A stretch of DNA of 64,000 bases from positions 372,001-436,000 of the forward strand of contig NZ_BOSE01000004.1 of the NCBI RefSeq assembly GCF_018403185.1, in the 5' to 3' direction. The first letter of the stretch is position 1; every line of letters begins with the position of its first letter. Positions 1 through 9,313 of the stretch are shown here, piece by piece. The notes beneath the pieces were generated by a model that was not told the origin of the DNA, searched no databases, and worked only from the letters and a program-made list of their open reading frames with translations. Made by a program: the position numbers and the translations under genes. The DNA is from Paenibacillus montaniterrae (lineage in GTDB: Bacteria; Bacillota; Bacilli; Paenibacillales; Paenibacillaceae).

Positions 1-491
1 ATGTTAAAGGGCAAAATTACTCTATTGCGGAGCTGCTTGCCGATGAGCAAAGAAGCAAGACTTTCGAGCATGGCTATTATTTTGTCCTTTATTTAAGCCC
101 GACTGATTACCATCGCATTCATGCGCCTGTAGCCGGTAAAATCGTTGACAAGGTCCATTTGCCGGGCAAAGTTTACCCTGTCAATCAATTTGGGCTGACG
201 CACATGAAATTGGTGCTCAGCCGCAATGAGCGGTTAATTACGTATATTCAGGCAGGAGAGCGCATGATTGCAGCGGTTAAGGTAGGAGCGTTGAATGTGA
301 GCAGCATTCAATATGTGGATAAGAACAAGACTGAGCTGGAGCGCGGTGAGGAGCTCGCCTACTTTGCCTTCGGTTCAACCGTCGTACTGCTCGCTGAAAG
401 CGGCAGTTTTGAAGCAGATGCGGGAATTAAGCCGGATATGAAGGTTCGCATGGGCCAGCGGCTTGGCTTATTGAAGAGCACAGAAATGTAA
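1..491 (+). CDS. psd: Phosphatidylserine decarboxylase, 3' part (5' end outside window)
   Basis: Decarboxylates phosphatidylserine to phosphatidylethanolamine at the membrane, using a pyruvoyl group made by self-cleavage of the proenzyme. The frame is open from base 3 to the TAA at 489-491, giving about 162 C-terminal residues. Seen directly: the LSPTDYHRIHAPV block typical of Psd, the LPGKVYPVN segment, an S-R-N-E-R motif, and the self-cleavage motif FGST about 40 residues before the end, where the Ser of Gly-Ser-Thr would become the pyruvoyl group. The C-terminus after FGST has the usual short alpha-subunit length, so the gene looks intact at this end. The N-terminal part lies upstream of the window, so the neighbouring gene (often pssA) cannot be seen. 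Confidence 0.93.
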   Translation, partial: VKGQNYSIAELLADEQRSKTFEHGYYFVLYLSPTDYHRIHAPVAGKIVDKVHLPGKVYPVNQFGLTHMKLVLSRNERLITYIQAGERMIAAVKVGALNVSSIQYVDKNKTELERGEELAYFAFGSTVVLLAESGSFEADAGIKPDMKVRMGQRLGLLKSTEM

Positions 492-493
492 GA

Positions 494-546
494 AAAACCT
501 CTGCCGCAGCCGCCCGGAATGGAGTGGCTGCGTGTAGAGGTTTTTT
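494..546. terminator. Bidirectional terminator between psd and the AraC gene
   Basis: AAAAACCTCT and AGAGGTTTTTT form the outer stem, and GCCGCAGCC with GGCTGC pair further in. A T run on each strand suits both the psd transcript and the convergent AraC-type gene. Confidence 0.8.
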
Positions 547-552
547 ATCATT

Positions 553-1338
553 TTACCTGATCTCGGATGGATTTTTACCTGTATATTGCTTAAACTGACG
601 ACTGAAGAAAAAGATATCGCGGTAGCCCAAGGCATCGGCTACCTCGGTTACATTCATTCCTGCATGCGTCAGCAAGTATTGGGCGCGGTCAATCCGCGTC
701 CGAATCATGTAGGTTTGCACCGACATGCCAAGCACTTCACGAAACTTCATCGAAAAATAACGCGGTGACAGCTGTGCGCGCATTGCCAAATCCTCTACGC
801 GATGTGCCACGCTAGGATTTTGGCGAATGAAATTGGCCACCTCATGGATCGATTCTGTCAACTGATTGCTGGCCTTTTTCTCGACTGGCGTCTGGAAATC
901 TGCTCGCAGCAAATGAATCATAATTTGCTTGAGCACGAGCTTCGCTTCTTCCTCTGCGGCAAAGGTTTGAATCAAAAACAGCCGAACATAGCGAGACAAT
1001 AAAAATTCAAAATCAATTGTATCCTTAAGCAAACGGTAGCGCTTCGGAATGACCTCGACCGGATCTTCCGTAGCGAAGTGTATATAAGTTAACACAAGTG
1101 GTTTTTGTGGGTTATGAGTTGCGCTAGTATAATCTCCAGGACGAAATAGGAAGCAGCTCCCTGGACCTACCTCATGATGAACTCCATTAACCTCGACATC
1201 GCCTTCCCCGCTCCATACGTAAAACAAATCAAAGTTAGGCATCGGCTTTTCACGCCTTGCCCATCTCCAGCCTGGCTCACATACAATTTTCGCAAAGGCA
1301 GGCTTAAGAATAAGCTTATCTGGCGAAATATCAAGCAT
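553..1338 (-). CDS. AraC-family transcriptional regulator with cupin sensor domain
   Basis: Probable DNA-binding regulator of 261 residues. Residues about 20-100 look like the cupin-type AraC ligand-binding fold (VNGVHHEVGPGSCFLFRPGDY). The last 95 residues carry two helix-turn-helix motifs of the AraC/XylS type (MRAQLSPRYFSMKFREVLG, then ADALGYRDIFFFSRQFKQ). The ATG at 1338 follows AGGAGGG at a good distance. It is divergent from the aminotransferase at 1617 across a 278-bp AT-rich gap, so it may regulate that gene or itself. Regulators of this architecture often sense sugars, but nothing adjacent shows the ligand. Confidence 0.9.
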   Translation of the reverse strand: MLDISPDKLILKPAFAKIVCEPGWRWARREKPMPNFDLFYVWSGEGDVEVNGVHHEVGPGSCFLFRPGDYTSATHNPQKPLVLTYIHFATEDPVEVIPKRYRLLKDTIDFEFLLSRYVRLFLIQTFAAEEEAKLVLKQIMIHLLRADFQTPVEKKASNQLTESIHEVANFIRQNPSVAHRVEDLAMRAQLSPRYFSMKFREVLGMSVQTYMIRTRIDRAQYLLTHAGMNVTEVADALGYRDIFFFSRQFKQYTGKNPSEIR

Positions 1339-1616
1339 TGCTGAACCCTCCTATATGAATTAGTAAAGAAAATGCCTCGTTGTGTTGCAAAAACTAACAT
1401 CTCTTCATCCATCTTAATCAAGTATACAAATTGTGCAAAAAAACAATTCTCTATACTTCATTATAATTAAACTGTGTAAAGGTTCAACAGAAAAAAACTG
1501 CAAATTTACGATAGCAAAATAATTTTTTCGTTTCAATAGTCTGCTAGAGCGATTAATGGTATAATTATGGGCGACTGCACTAACCTATTAATTATGATTG
1601 ATTTCGGAAGGATGGA

Positions 1617-2930
1617 ATGAAGTCCATGAACCCATTAGCTCAACAATTAAATGAGACGCTGCAGCAGGAAAGTCCCGCTGTCTATGACATGTTGTCTAAT
1701 CTTGGAAAAGCGATTTATTTTCCAAAAGAAGGGATTCTTAGCCAATCAGCAGAAGCAAAGGCTAAAGCAAAAAAATACAATGCTACTATTGGGATTGCAA
1801 CTGAAAACGGCGTACCGATGCACCTTAAGGTCATACAGGATACGCTGAGCGCTTACAATCCTAAAGATATATATGAATATGCGCCGCCTGCCGGAAAGCC
1901 GGAATTGCGCAGCGCTTGGCGCGACAAAATGCTGAAGGACAATCCTTCGCTTGAGTCGATCAGCGCCGAGATTAGTACTCCAATCGTCACAAACGCTTTG
2001 ACCCACGGACTGAGCATCGTGGCAGACCTGTTCGCTGAAGCTGGCGATCCAGTTATCATTCCCGATAAAAATTGGGAAAACTATGAGCTGACCTTCGGGA
2101 TTCGCCGCAATGCGCAAATTGTGGAGTATCCACTATATAATGAGCAAATGCGCTTTAACAGTGAAGGCTTGAAGCAAGCTCTGCTGGCGCAAAAAAGCAA
2201 AGGCAAGGCGATTGTAATTTTAAACTTCCCGAACAATCCTACCGGCTATACGCCTGATGTGCAGGATGGCGCTGCAATTGTTGCAGCCATTAAAGAAGCT
2301 GCTGAGCAAGGTATCAAAATTGTTGCCGTTACCGATGACGCATATTTCGGCTTGTTCTTTGAGGATTCGATGCAGGAATCGCTGTTCAGCAAGCTGGCAG
2401 ATACGCACAGCAATGTGCTTGCTGTCAAAGTAGATGGCGCTACGAAAGAGGAATATGTATGGGGATTCCGTGTTGGCTTTATTACCTATGCTTCCAGCTC
2501 CAAAGCAGCTCTGGCTGCGCTTGAGCAAAAAACGCTAGGTATTATTCGCGCTACGATTTCAAGCGGACCTCATCCATCGCAAACCTTTGTGCTGCATGCG
2601 TTGCAATCGCCGCAGTTTGAAGCGCAAAAAGCCGAAAAATTCAATATCATGAAACAGCGCGCCAACATTGTAAAGGATCTGCTGGACAGCGGTCGCTATG
2701 GCGATACGTTGCAGTACTATCCTTTCAACTCAGGCTACTTTATGTGCTTGAGATTAAGCGATGTTTCGGCAGAAGCTGTTCGCCAGCACCTGCTGGAGCA
2801 TTACGGAATTGGCACAATTGCTCTAGGTCAAACCGATCTGCGCGTCGCTTTCTCTTGTATCGAGGCAGAGCAATTGGAAGAGCTGTTTGATTGCATTTAT
2901 CAATCGGTTCAGGCTGTCAGCCAGCAGTAG
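1617..2930 (+). CDS. PLP-dependent class I/II aminotransferase (unassigned substrate)
   Basis: Fold-type I pyridoxal-phosphate enzyme of 437 residues. Visible family features are NFPNNPTGYTP (the Asn contacts PLP) near residue 205, VTDDAYFG near 240, and the putative Schiff-base lysine in VDGATKEEYVWGFRVGF near residue 280. That motif differs from the usual SLSK..-G-R-G pattern: an acidic pair and a Trp follow the lysine. The first ATG is used because GGAAGG lies 5 nt upstream; an in-frame ATG at 1626 is an alternative. The gene stands alone, has its own terminator, and is divergent from an AraC-type regulator. TATAAT at 1560-1565 is a possible -10 box without a convincing -35. The amino donor and acceptor cannot be told from sequence. 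Confidence 0.85.
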   Translation: MKSMNPLAQQLNETLQQESPAVYDMLSNLGKAIYFPKEGILSQSAEAKAKAKKYNATIGIATENGVPMHLKVIQDTLSAYNPKDIYEYAPPAGKPELRSAWRDKMLKDNPSLESISAEISTPIVTNALTHGLSIVADLFAEAGDPVIIPDKNWENYELTFGIRRNAQIVEYPLYNEQMRFNSEGLKQALLAQKSKGKAIVILNFPNNPTGYTPDVQDGAAIVAAIKEAAEQGIKIVAVTDDAYFGLFFEDSMQESLFSKLADTHSNVLAVKVDGATKEEYVWGFRVGFITYASSSKAALAALEQKTLGIIRATISSGPHPSQTFVLHALQSPQFEAQKAEKFNIMKQRANIVKDLLDSGRYGDTLQYYPFNSGYFMCLRLSDVSAEAVRQHLLEHYGIGTIALGQTDLRVAFSCIEAEQLEELFDCIYQSVQAVSQQ

Positions 2931-2960
2931 AGCTGAGCAGAAGCTTGTATCAATAAGCAA

Positions 2961-3012
2961 GGGGGATGTAAAAAGTCAGTGAAAGCTGACCATTTGCATC
3001 CCCCTTCTTTTT
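2961..3012 (+). terminator. Rho-independent terminator after the aminotransferase
   Basis: GGGGGATG pairs with CATCCCCC around an inner stem (GTCAG/CTGAC), followed by TTCTTTTT on the plus strand. It may also stop ecsAB transcripts from the other side, but the minus-strand T tract is poor. Confidence 0.85.
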
Positions 3013-3071
3013 AGTTGACATCCAGCGCTTCAGAGCAAAATCAATCGCTTTTTGGACGCTAAAGCGCCCTT

Positions 3072-4310
3072 CTACTCGTCCTCTTCCTTTTTCAGTACGG
3101 CAGCTAGCCGTTTGCTGCGAACAAACGGGTAAATCATGAAAAATACGAGCATCGTTAGCAGCTGAGCCCCATAGCCTTGCCATATTGGAAAGGTAGGTAG
3201 AAAAAGCAGCGCGAGCAGCACGATATTCAACAATCGATCAATCGTAATAGTTTGCTGCTGCTGCAGCTGAACCTGCAACGGAAAAATATCCTTCCAAATC
3301 GCATAGCGGTGAACCTTGCGCAGCGTGCCAGTCTGCAAGGAAAGCAGCAGGCCAAACAGCACATAGGACAGCACAACTCCCCAGCCATCCATACCACGGT
3401 TCGCGGCCAGCAAATAATTGACCAGACCGCCAAGCAGCAGAAGTCTGATGCAAATGCCGCCAATTTCAGTTCTTACAAATGTTATGAGATGCAAGTATAT
3501 AAAAGTCGCCGATTGTCGATATGGAACAGCGCGAATCAGCCAAGCAAGATAATTGCGCGGTCTAACAGCTGGCGCTTCGCTCTGTACGTCAATAAACCAG
3601 TTGAAAAAGGAAAATAACCGACGCAGCATCGCCTTTTCCTCAATAATGAGACGCTGCCAGGGAAAATCAAACTTTCTCATTTGCCGATAAACAACATAGA
3701 GCAAGCCTAAAACAGCAAGCGTTAAAACTGCCTCCACCAGCAAGGAAGCGTTCATCAGCCAGGCTAGCACAAGCACAAACATAAGCAGCCACCGCAGCAG
3801 GCGCAGCAGCATCCTTTGGTTATTCCAGCTTAGCAGTCTTTCCTGCCATGCAAAATAGCTGTTGATCGGCTTTAGCAGCAGCATGACGACAACGAGCCAT
3901 AGCCCGATATAGCCATCGCTTTGCCGATAAAGCGGCCAAAAAACTAACAATACGGCAAAGAACAGCAGTAGGCTGTTGCGAAAGGAGCGTTTGGACGAAA
4001 GCCGCATGTAGGGAGATAGTCTATGCTCCGCTGGCATTAAAAAAATGAGGTCCGGCTCTTTAAGGTAGGTGCGCAACGGACTGTAACAGAGAAATGGTGT
4101 TAGCACAATCGCTCCAATCCATGCAATTGGCAAATGCGGCGGCACATTTTTAATGAGTCCAACATATTGGATGATGCAAACAATCCCGATCAGTGCTAAA
4201 AAAGCGGGAAATCCACTCTGTGCCATATAGCGTATGTAAGGGGCAACCTCTTTTAAAAACTGCTGCTTACGCTTATGCCACAGCTCGATTACATCTGCTT
4301 GCTCTGCCAT
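3072..4310 (-). CDS. ecsB: ABC transporter permease EcsB
   Basis: Integral-membrane partner of EcsA, 412 residues, close to the usual EcsB length of about 400. The chain has many hydrophobic segments (for example residues 30-55, 60-75, 110-150, 170-205, 295-345, 360-400) separated by short basic loops; a cytoplasmic stretch LSPYMRLSSKRSFRNS is visible near residue 100. The start codon overlaps the ecsA stop (TAATG), which shows translational coupling. In Bacillus subtilis the Ecs transporter is needed for RasP intramembrane proteolysis, competence and protein secretion; that role is inferred here from family membership. No third ecs gene follows. Confidence 0.9.
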   Translation of the reverse strand: MAEQADVIELWHKRKQQFLKEVAPYIRYMAQSGFPAFLALIGIVCIIQYVGLIKNVPPHLPIAWIGAIVLTPFLCYSPLRTYLKEPDLIFLMPAEHRLSPYMRLSSKRSFRNSLLLFFAVLLVFWPLYRQSDGYIGLWLVVVMLLLKPINSYFAWQERLLSWNNQRMLLRLLRWLLMFVLVLAWLMNASLLVEAVLTLAVLGLLYVVYRQMRKFDFPWQRLIIEEKAMLRRLFSFFNWFIDVQSEAPAVRPRNYLAWLIRAVPYRQSATFIYLHLITFVRTEIGGICIRLLLLGGLVNYLLAANRGMDGWGVVLSYVLFGLLLSLQTGTLRKVHRYAIWKDIFPLQVQLQQQQTITIDRLLNIVLLALLFLPTFPIWQGYGAQLLTMLVFFMIYPFVRSKRLAAVLKKEEDE

Positions 4311-5062
4311 TAAGCCTCCCCTCCATTAAGTAAAGCATAAAAGGCATCCTCCAAATGAGCAACGGAATGACCTTGCCGATTCGCATGCTCCAGCATATCC
4401 TCAAGCGCACCTTGAGCAACGATGCGTCCTTGGTCGAGCATAATAAAACGGTCGCAATAATGCTCGATCGTTGATAAAATATGCGAGCTCATCAGGATCG
4501 CCGAGCCGTTTTGCTTGACCTCCATCAGCTCCTGCAGCAGGGAGCGAATCGCAAGCGGATCGAGCCCCAGAAAAGGCTCGTCGATAATAAATAAAGAAGG
4601 CTTGGCCAATAGAGCGCTCATAATCATTACCTTTTGCTTCATCCCTTTGGATAAATGAGCAGTTAGCGCTTTGCGCTTCTTAACCATGTGGAACCGCTCC
4701 AGCAATTGCTCTGACTGCTGCAAATACTGCTGCTCGGGTACTCCATAGGCCATTGCTGTCAATCTAAGGTGCTCCTCAACAGTGAGCTCTTCAAACAAGA
4801 TTGGTGTCTCAGGCACATAAGTATATCCGCTGCGATACTGCTCGACATCATCATTTAATGTTTTCTCATTAATTCTAATTGAGCCCTGATGCGGCGTCAT
4901 TAAACCTAATATATGCTTGATCGTAGTGCTTTTTCCTGCTCCGTTAACACCAATCAGCCCAATCATTTCGCCAGCTTTGATCTCAAAATCAAGATCATGA
5001 ATAATCGCTCGTTTTGGACTATAGCCCCCGCTCAGCTGCTCCACACGCAGTACAGTTTTCAT
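4310..5062 (-). CDS. ecsA: ABC transporter ATP-binding protein EcsA
   Basis: ATPase subunit of 250 residues that should power EcsB. Walker A is GVNGAGKST (about residues 37-45), the Q-loop is YVPETP, the signature is HLSKGMKQK (a degenerate LSGGQ, as in known EcsA proteins), Walker B is LFIIDEPFLGLD, and the switch His is in SSHIL. The ATG follows GAGGTGAT. It precedes ecsB with a 1-nt stop/start overlap, so the two form one transcription unit. Confidence 0.93.
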   Translation of the reverse strand: MKTVLRVEQLSGGYSPKRAIIHDLDFEIKAGEMIGLIGVNGAGKSTTIKHILGLMTPHQGSIRINEKTLNDDVEQYRSGYTYVPETPILFEELTVEEHLRLTAMAYGVPEQQYLQQSEQLLERFHMVKKRKALTAHLSKGMKQKVMIMSALLAKPSLFIIDEPFLGLDPLAIRSLLQELMEVKQNGSAILMSSHILSTIEHYCDRFIMLDQGRIVAQGALEDMLEHANRQGHSVAHLEDAFYALLNGGEA

Positions 5063-5096
5063 CGTATCACCTCATCCTTACTTCCTCTATAACTTA

Positions 5097-6572
5097 CTAC
5101 TTCTGCGTATCGTCCTGCCATTTCTGCTTCAGCCATTTTGGCGCGCCTTTATTTTTACCAGTGCTTTGTTTCTTTTTCGGTTGAACTGTTGACGATACAC
5201 GTCCGTTTTTATCATTTTTCACAGAAGCTTTGCCAGACCTATTGTTTTGCCCGGCAGCAGACTTTTGTATATTTTCAACCTTGCGCTTTGCTGTTCCAGG
5301 CTCTCGTACAGCTTTGCCTTCGCGCTCTACCGCAGCAGTTTCTCGTACAACCTTGCTTTCACGCTTGGGCGCGCCAGGCCTTCCATTCCTTCTATTCTCA
5401 TCATTAGGCGCATAACGAACGGCCTGAGAAATTTGCGCTTCATTCAGCAATTTGCCTCTGAACAGCCTTCTTTCTTCAATTTTTATGTCAAGCTGCTTCA
5501 TGAATTTATCCATTATGAACCTTTCCTGCGGCGTTATAATGGATACCACCAAGCCCTGCTTGCCCATGCGGCCTGTACGTCCAGCCCGATGCACATAATG
5601 ATCAGCATCAATCGCAGGCTCGATCTGGATAACAAGCGGCAAATCAGCAATATCGATACCGCGTGCCGTCACATCCGTAGACAAAATCGCCTCAAGCTTG
5701 CCCTCGCGAAATGCAGACAGCGTTGATGCGCGGCGCTGCTTGTCGGCATCGCCGTACAAAGCCTCAACTTTAAACCCTTCGTATTTCAGCTTAGCTTCCC
5801 AGTTTGCAATTTGATTCGTATCGTTGACAAACAACAGCGCAGGCCCTGCATCGATTGCACGCAGCAAACGACGCGTGTAGTCAAGCTTCGAACGCTGATC
5901 ACAAACGATAAAATAATGCTCAATCGTGCTCACTACTTTATTTTCAGGCGTAATGTCGATCTTTTTCGGCTGCTTCATCCAGCGCCCTTCATAACGCAGC
6001 ATTGTATCCGGATAGGTTGCGGAGAAAAAAGCAGTTTGCCGTTCCTTGTTGACTGCAAACAGCAAGCTTTCTATATCTGCGGAGGAGCCAAGCTCAAAGG
6101 TTTGATCCGCTTCATCAATGACTAAAAATTTTACCGCGTGAAGTTTAAGCTTTTTGCTTTTTATAAGCTCATTCATCCGACCTGGCGTACCGACTACAAG
6201 CTGTGGATTTAGCTTGAGCTTTTCAATCTGGCGCTTGACAGCAGCGCCGCCTATTAATTGCTGCACCCTAATACCGAGCGGTTCAGCGTAAAGCTCGGCA
6301 ACACGGACGATTTGCATCGCCAGCTCTTGAGTTGGCGCGAGCACAACGGCTTGAATCGACTTCGATCCAGCATCAATGCGCTGCAACATCGGCAGCAAAA
6401 AAGCAAGCGTCTTGCCGCTTCCTGTTTGAGATTTAACGACGATGTCATTGCCAGCCAACAGCTCAGCTATCGCCTCTTGCTGCACATCCGTCGGCTGCTT
6501 AATTCCTTGCTTCAGTAATGCAGCAGCAAGCTGCTCACTAATTCCAAGCTCTAACCATCTGTTACTAGACAT
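5097..6572 (-). CDS. DEAD-box ATP-dependent RNA helicase
   Basis: RNA helicase of 491 residues, probably acting in ribosome assembly or mRNA turnover. Motifs in order: Q motif (KQPTDVQQEAI), I SQTGSGKT, Ia PTQELA, Ib GTPGR, II VIDEADQTF, III FSATYP, IV LLFVND, V STDVTARGID, VI HRAGRTGRMG. The C-terminal 110 residues are a low-complexity basic tail rich in Arg, Lys, Asn and Ser, typical of RNA-binding extensions on CshA/YfmL-type helicases. It lies 34 bp upstream of the ecsA side with no clear terminator in between, so transcription order cannot be read with certainty. Confidence 0.94.
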   Translation of the reverse strand: MSSNRWLELGISEQLAAALLKQGIKQPTDVQQEAIAELLAGNDIVVKSQTGSGKTLAFLLPMLQRIDAGSKSIQAVVLAPTQELAMQIVRVAELYAEPLGIRVQQLIGGAAVKRQIEKLKLNPQLVVGTPGRMNELIKSKKLKLHAVKFLVIDEADQTFELGSSADIESLLFAVNKERQTAFFSATYPDTMLRYEGRWMKQPKKIDITPENKVVSTIEHYFIVCDQRSKLDYTRRLLRAIDAGPALLFVNDTNQIANWEAKLKYEGFKVEALYGDADKQRRASTLSAFREGKLEAILSTDVTARGIDIADLPLVIQIEPAIDADHYVHRAGRTGRMGKQGLVVSIITPQERFIMDKFMKQLDIKIEERRLFRGKLLNEAQISQAVRYAPNDENRRNGRPGAPKRESKVVRETAAVEREGKAVREPGTAKRKVENIQKSAAGQNNRSGKASVKNDKNGRVSSTVQPKKKQSTGKNKGAPKWLKQKWQDDTQK

Positions 6573-6608
6573 AATGCATTCCTTCCTCTGCTCATCAGAG
6601 CGACTTCT

Positions 6609-7382
6609 CTATTTTTTATTCAGCCATTTCCCTGCTATTTTATCAATTAGCCGAGGACATAGCCCATACAATTTCAAGGCAAATGAAGCTGCATATGGAA
6701 GATTCAGCTCTGCCCGCTTTGTATGGAGCAAGCGCATAATTTTTGCGACGACGTACTCCGGCTTCATCATTAACCAATTAATATTGCGGACGTAGGTACC
6801 TTCTGGATCTGCTGTATTGAAAAATGCAGTTTGAATCGGCCCTGGATTTACTGACGATACGACAATCGGGGTTTCTCTCAGCTCCATTCTTAGCGAATTG
6901 GTAAAGCCAAGCACAGCATGCTTCGTAGCGGAATATGCGGTGGATTTGGCTGAACCGATCATGCCCGCCAAGGAAGCAATATTGACAATATGTCCTTTAC
7001 CCGCAGCTTTCATAACAGGCAGCACCTGCTTCGTGCAGCGAACAACACCCATATAATTCGTATCCATCATTTGTTCATATTGCGTAATGCTCAAATCATC
7101 GATTGTGGCAAATATGCCGTAGCCTGCATTGTTAATAAGAATATCAATCCGACCATGCTTATGTATAATTTGCGCAAATACACTTTCAATTTGCTTGGCA
7201 TCAGCAACATCCATCACATAATACGAAGCCGAGCTTCCCAGCTGTGATACAATTTGCTGCAGCCTTTGTTCATTTCTCCCCGTTAAGACGACCGTTGCGC
7301 CTTGCTTGACAGACTCAACAGCCAGCAGCGCTCCAATGCCGCTTGATGCTCCAGTAATAACAATAATTTGCTTATTCAACAT
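6609..7382 (-). CDS. Short-chain dehydrogenase/reductase
   Basis: Classical SDR of 257 residues that uses NAD(P)H. TGASSGIG forms the nucleotide-binding turn near residue 10. NNAG is near 88, the catalytic Ser lies in NIASLAG, and Tyr-x-x-x-Lys is in TAYSATKHA. The basic and polar residues after beta2 (TGRNEQR) suggest NADP(H) preference. Three in-frame starts lie close together (GTG 7391, ATG 7388, ATG 7382). The last is preferred because GGGTGAT ends 4 nt upstream, giving MLNKQIIVITGAS. The 36-bp gap to the helicase gene suggests cotranscription. The substrate is unknown; the C-terminal region resembles oxidoreductases acting on lipophilic or small carbonyl compounds. Confidence 0.88.
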   Translation of the reverse strand: MLNKQIIVITGASSGIGALLAVESVKQGATVVLTGRNEQRLQQIVSQLGSSASYYVMDVADAKQIESVFAQIIHKHGRIDILINNAGYGIFATIDDLSITQYEQMMDTNYMGVVRCTKQVLPVMKAAGKGHIVNIASLAGMIGSAKSTAYSATKHAVLGFTNSLRMELRETPIVVSSVNPGPIQTAFFNTADPEGTYVRNINWLMMKPEYVVAKIMRLLHTKRAELNLPYAASFALKLYGLCPRLIDKIAGKWLNKK

Positions 7383-7595
7383 TAGCATCACCCATCATCA
7401 GTGTACTTCATTCTAATCTATTACGCAAAAATTGCAAAAAAATCTCAAAAAAATTAAACAGAAACGTGTAAAAGCAAACATGAAAAAACTGCTATTGGCA
7501 GCATTCAGGAAAGAATGATCGCGCTATAGCAGTCTTGGGATCGCCAGCTTCCTTCTATTCTTTTCAAACAGGGCAGAACAACAATATCCGTTATG

Positions 7596-7620
7596 AAAAG
7601 AAGCTCCTAAAGGAGCTTCA
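7596..7620 (-). terminator. Terminator after the CheX-like gene
   Basis: Read on the minus strand, GAAGCTCC-TTTA-GGAGCTTC is followed by TTTTC. It sits immediately after the stop codon of the CheX-like gene. Confidence 0.8.
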
Positions 7621-7622
7621 TG

Positions 7623-8081
7623 CTATGAAACAACAACCTGTATATCCAGCTCACCAATGCCATCGATAATTAGAGGAACTGCAATAGCTTTTGAAGATTC
7701 AAAGCCTGCTGCCTGTGCCATCTCCACAATCCGAGGCGGAGTAATGTCGACTGTCATCCCTTGATTGTACATAATCGTGCTTGCATTGCCGCTGATCATA
7801 TTGCTTAGCTCTGATATCGCGCTTTTGCCCATCTCGTCAAGCTCTGAAATGGCGTAACCACCCATCATCGCTGATATCATTTTCAGGGCAACATCTTCTT
7901 TCAAACCAAAAATTATGTTTCCGTTCATTTGACCATTTACACCAATATGTATCCAAATATATTGTTCAACAAACTTGATATCCTTAACTGATACTGCTCC
8001 CGTAGAGGGACGAATTTGTACGACTTGCTCAATTACCGTCTGAGCGGATTCCAAAAACGGATTGATATATTCTGCCTTCAC
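7623..8081 (-). CDS. CheX/CheC-family chemotaxis phosphatase-like protein
   Basis: Protein of 152 residues matching the CheX fold. The pattern E-L-S-N-M-I-S-G-N-A around residues 90-99 contains the Glu and Asn pair used by CheC/CheX/FliY to dephosphorylate CheY-P, and a central G-x-M-x-G-x-I block (VNGQMNGNIIF) is present. Starts at GTG 8081 with GAGGGGAG about 9 nt upstream. It is alone, far from any chemotaxis gene in the window, and followed by its own terminator. Many Paenibacillus-type genomes carry such stand-alone CheX proteins; whether it acts on CheY or another receiver is not shown. Confidence 0.85.
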   Translation of the reverse strand: MKAEYINPFLESAQTVIEQVVQIRPSTGAVSVKDIKFVEQYIWIHIGVNGQMNGNIIFGLKEDVALKMISAMMGGYAISELDEMGKSAISELSNMISGNASTIMYNQGMTVDITPPRIVEMAQAAGFESSKAIAVPLIIDGIGELDIQVVVS

Positions 8082-8258
8082 AATAGCTACTCCCCTCTGT
8101 GCAATCTACGATCAAGCCTATTACTTGTATTATACCTTATCATTTAGGTCAAGTATACTAGTTTTTCACAAAGTTGTGACTTTAGTATAAGCCGGGAGCT
8201 GCGCGATTATGAACTAAATACCCATTCGTTGATGATTCTCGCAACATACTGTCGAAAC

Positions 8259-8307
8259 AAAAAGGCCGATAGCGACATCTTATATTGATGACATCGCGAT
8301 CAGCCTT
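8259..8307 (-). terminator. Terminator after the 5'-3' exonuclease gene
   Basis: On the minus strand AAGGCTGATCGCGATGTCAT pairs with GATGTCGCTATCGGCCTT and is followed by a T tract. It lies 35 bp past the exonuclease stop. Confidence 0.8.
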
Positions 8308-8342
8308 GCTTCGCATTCCATTCTATCACTGCCTGTCCTTGG

Positions 8343-9242
8343 CTATGCACCTATAGGCTCAAGCTGATCGATCAGCTTGCTTAAGCTGCCGAACTCGAGC
8401 TCATCGAATTTATATAGCACCTGCTGCTTATTAACGCACCATCTGCAGGCTTCATCATTCAATTCTTCCAAAGGCAATGGAGCCTCGCAATAGATCGTTG
8501 CCAGCTTGCGAGACAAGTGAAGCATATCGAGATTTTCTTCGATTTTCTTCCTAATCGTCGGCGACACCTGATCCAAATTTGCCAGCAGCCCTTCGATCGT
8601 GCCGAATTGCTGAATAAGCTTATAAGCCGTCTTCTCGCCAATTCCTTTTACGCCAGGGTAGTTGTCAGCGGTATCCCCCATCAAGCCTTTTACATCAATA
8701 ACTTGAGCTGGCGTCAAGCCCTTCTCTTCAAGCAGGCTCTGCGGTGTGTAAAGCTGGTAATTGCCGATCCCTTTTTTCATAATCGCAACCTTGACCTGCT
8801 CGTCCACCAGCTGTAGCATATCATGATCGCCTGTCACGATCACAACCTCATATTCCTTGCCAAGCTTGGCCGCCAGCGTTCCCATGCAGTCATCAGCCTC
8901 GTAGCCGTTAAGACCTATATTGGGAACATCAAAGCTGCTGACCACCTCTTTTACAAGGTCAAACTGCGGAATAAGATCCTCAGGAGCCTCAGGTCGATTG
9001 GCCTTATACTCTCCATACTGTTCCGTACGAAACGTCGTAGAGCCCATATCCCAGCAGCAAATCACATGCGACGGCTGATAGGTTTGAACCGCATCAACAA
9101 AATAACGCACAAAGCCATGCACCGCATTAACCGGCACCCCACTGCTCGTCCGTCTAATTTTCCCCGTAAACGAAGTAGCAAAATAAGCTCTAAACAAAAT
9201 TGCCATCCCATCCACCAACAAATAACGACGCTTATCGCTCAT
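8343..9242 (-). CDS. Stand-alone 5'-3' exonuclease (DNA polymerase I N-domain family)
   Basis: Flap/5' exonuclease of 299 residues with no polymerase part, similar in layout to B. subtilis YpcP. Metal-binding acidic residues are visible in LLVDGMAILFRAYFA, CCWDMGS, YEADDCMG and VIVTGDHDMLQLV, and the helix-hairpin-helix follows as KGLMGDTADNYPGVKGIGEKTA. The start is ATG 9242, giving MSDKRRYLLVDG, because GGAGGAGGG is placed ideally for it; an upstream ATG at 9248 would sit too close to that site. It is expected to remove RNA primers or DNA flaps in replication and repair. Downstream it has its own terminator; upstream lies a repeat array. Confidence 0.92.
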   Translation of the reverse strand: MSDKRRYLLVDGMAILFRAYFATSFTGKIRRTSSGVPVNAVHGFVRYFVDAVQTYQPSHVICCWDMGSTTFRTEQYGEYKANRPEAPEDLIPQFDLVKEVVSSFDVPNIGLNGYEADDCMGTLAAKLGKEYEVVIVTGDHDMLQLVDEQVKVAIMKKGIGNYQLYTPQSLLEEKGLTPAQVIDVKGLMGDTADNYPGVKGIGEKTAYKLIQQFGTIEGLLANLDQVSPTIRKKIEENLDMLHLSRKLATIYCEAPLPLEELNDEACRWCVNKQQVLYKFDELEFGSLSKLIDQLEPIGA

Positions 9243-9313
9243 TAACATCCCTCCTCCAAATAACACTCAAACAAATCCAACCCTCATCGTCAACTCCGCT
9301 ACAACGCCAATCA

